Part shown: positions 62,956-64,000 of the stretch, piece after piece
How the letters are laid out: each line of letters opens with the position of its first letter
Position numbering within the stretch: position 1 is the stretch's first letter
Origin: Edwardsiella anguillarum
GTDB lineage: Bacteria > Pseudomonadota > Gammaproteobacteria > Enterobacterales > Enterobacteriaceae
NCBI RefSeq assembly: GCF_008801815.1
Contig: NZ_VZOX01000005.1
Length of the DNA stretch: 64,000 nt
Direction: 5' to 3' (one strand)
Notes under the pieces: generated by a model
Seen by the model: the letters and a program-made list of their open reading frames with translations, nothing else
Told to the model about the DNA's origin: nothing
Databases searched by the model: none
Translations under genes and position numbers: made by a program

Positions 62956-64000
62956 ATGCGTCTGGAAGTTTTTTGTGAAGATCGTATCGGTCTAACGCGT
63001 GAACTGCTGGATCTTCTCGCCGCCCGAAATATTGATCTGCGCGGTATTGAGATTGATACCATCGGGCGAATTTATCTGAACTTCAATGAGCTGGATTTTG
63101 AGGTGTTCCGTCAGCTGATGGCGGAGATCCGCCGCATCAGCGGGGTAACCGACGTCCGGACCGTGCCGTTTATGCCCTCCGAGCGTGAGCACCGGGCCAT
63201 GTGGGCGCTGCTGGAGTCGCTGCCGGAGCCGGTCTTCTCCATCGACATGAAGGGCAAGGTCGAGCTGGCCAACCAGGCGGCGCTCTCCCTGTTTGCCACC
63301 AGCGAGGAGAAAATCTGCCACCAGACCGCGGCGACGCTGATCGGCGGCTACAACTTTATGCGCTGGCTGGAGGACGATGACGTCGCGCCGCACAGCGAGA
63401 AGGTGGTGATCCGTGGTCAGGATTACCTGATGGATATCATGCCCATCTATTTGGATGACAGCAAACAGACGCACCGCACCCCGGTTGGCGCGGTGGTGGT
63501 GCTGAAGTCGGCGGTGCGCATGGGGCGCCAGCTGCAGAATCTGGCGGTTAACGACAACAGCGAGTTCGACCATATCATCGGCGTCAGCTCCAAGATGCGT
63601 CAGTTGCTGGAGCAGGCGCGTAAGCTGGCGATGCTGGATGCGCCGCTGCTGCTGGTCGGCGAGACCGGCACCGGCAAGGATGTGCTGGCTCGCGCCTGCC
63701 ATCTGCGCAGCCCGCGCGGCAAAAAGCCGTTCCTGGCTCTGAACTGCGCTGCGCTGCCCGACGAAGTGGCGGAGAGTGAACTGTTCGGCCATGCGCCGGG
63801 AGCCTATCCCAACGCGCTGGAAGGCAAGAAGGGCTTCTTTGAGCAGGCCAACGGCGGCACCGTACTGCTGGATGAGATCGGCGAGATGTCGCCGCGCATG
63901 CAGGCCAAGTTGCTGCGCTTCCTCAATGATGGCACCTTCCGCCGCGTCGGCGAGGAGCACGAGGTGCGCGTCGACGTGAGGGTGATCTGCGCGACCCAGA
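62956..64000 (+). CDS. tyrR: Aromatic amino acid regulator TyrR (5' part, cut by window end)
   Basis: The first 348 residues of TyrR are present. It has an ACT domain (MRLEVFCEDRIGLTRELLDL), a PAS domain (MWALLESLPEPVFSIDMKGK), then an AAA+ domain with Walker A GETGTGKD and Walker B GGTVLLDEIGEM. The GAFTGA loop of sigma-54 activators is replaced by GAYPNA, as expected for TyrR, which acts on sigma-70 promoters. It represses or activates aroF, tyrP, tyrB and related genes with Tyr, Phe or Trp. The ATG is at 62956; the frame stays open to the window end. Confidence 0.96.
   Translation, partial: MRLEVFCEDRIGLTRELLDLLAARNIDLRGIEIDTIGRIYLNFNELDFEVFRQLMAEIRRISGVTDVRTVPFMPSEREHRAMWALLESLPEPVFSIDMKGKVELANQAALSLFATSEEKICHQTAATLIGGYNFMRWLEDDDVAPHSEKVVIRGQDYLMDIMPIYLDDSKQTHRTPVGAVVVLKSAVRMGRQLQNLAVNDNSEFDHIIGVSSKMRQLLEQARKLAMLDAPLLLVGETGTGKDVLARACHLRSPRGKKPFLALNCAALPDEVAESELFGHAPGAYPNALEGKKGFFEQANGGTVLLDEIGEMSPRMQAKLLRFLNDGTFRRVGEEHEVRVDVRVICATQ

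Overview
The window is a chromosomal segment of an enterobacterium. It carries hinT-ycfL-lpoB-thiK-nagZ-ycfP, potABCD, pepT, rnb, amn, fabV, sapABCDF, pspF/pspABCD, ycjX-ycjF and tyrR, all in recognisable enterobacterial form. The GC-rich housekeeping genes, fabV and the gene mix suggest Hafniaceae, most likely Edwardsiella. That assignment is inference from content, not a database result.

Region 1 (1-24.2 kb) is the right-hand part of a type VI secretion (T6SS) cluster, all on the + strand. The order is clpV (partial), vgrG, a DUF4123 adaptor, a VasX-like effector, a DUF6708 gene with a frameshifted second copy, PAAR, a two-TM protein, tssM (split by a frameshift at a run of eight G), tssA, a PAAR-fusion effector, two immunity-like membrane proteins, tssF, tssG, tssJ, tssE, an unknown protein and tagA. 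tssB, tssC, tssK, tssL and hcp are not here and presumably lie to the left. GC-rich core genes alternate with AT-richer effector/immunity blocks. A short fossil of the tssF 5' end sits between the two immunity genes, which suggests cassette exchange by recombination.

Region 2 (24.2-32.2 kb) is gene-poor and rearranged. It holds a two- to three-repeat CRISPR-like array without cas genes, a small YadA-like trimeric adhesin, a DUF1883-like gene behind a perfect CRP site, kduI-kduD behind a KdgR-like operator, two tandem Spy/CpxP-family genes (the first with a perfect CpxR box), and about 1.1 kb with no convincing gene.

Region 3 (32.2-49.6 kb) holds the hinT-to-ycfP block and a pot operon in which a cadB-type antiporter lies between potC and potD. 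potD has its own predicted promoter. pepT, mdaB, rnb, amn and fabV follow.

Region 4 (49.6-64 kb) has a YnaI-type MscS channel, sapABCDF, a RyhB small RNA under a strong Fur box between sapA and pspF, the psp operon with a sigma-54 promoter, ycjX-ycjF, sseA and the start of tyrR. pspE is missing.
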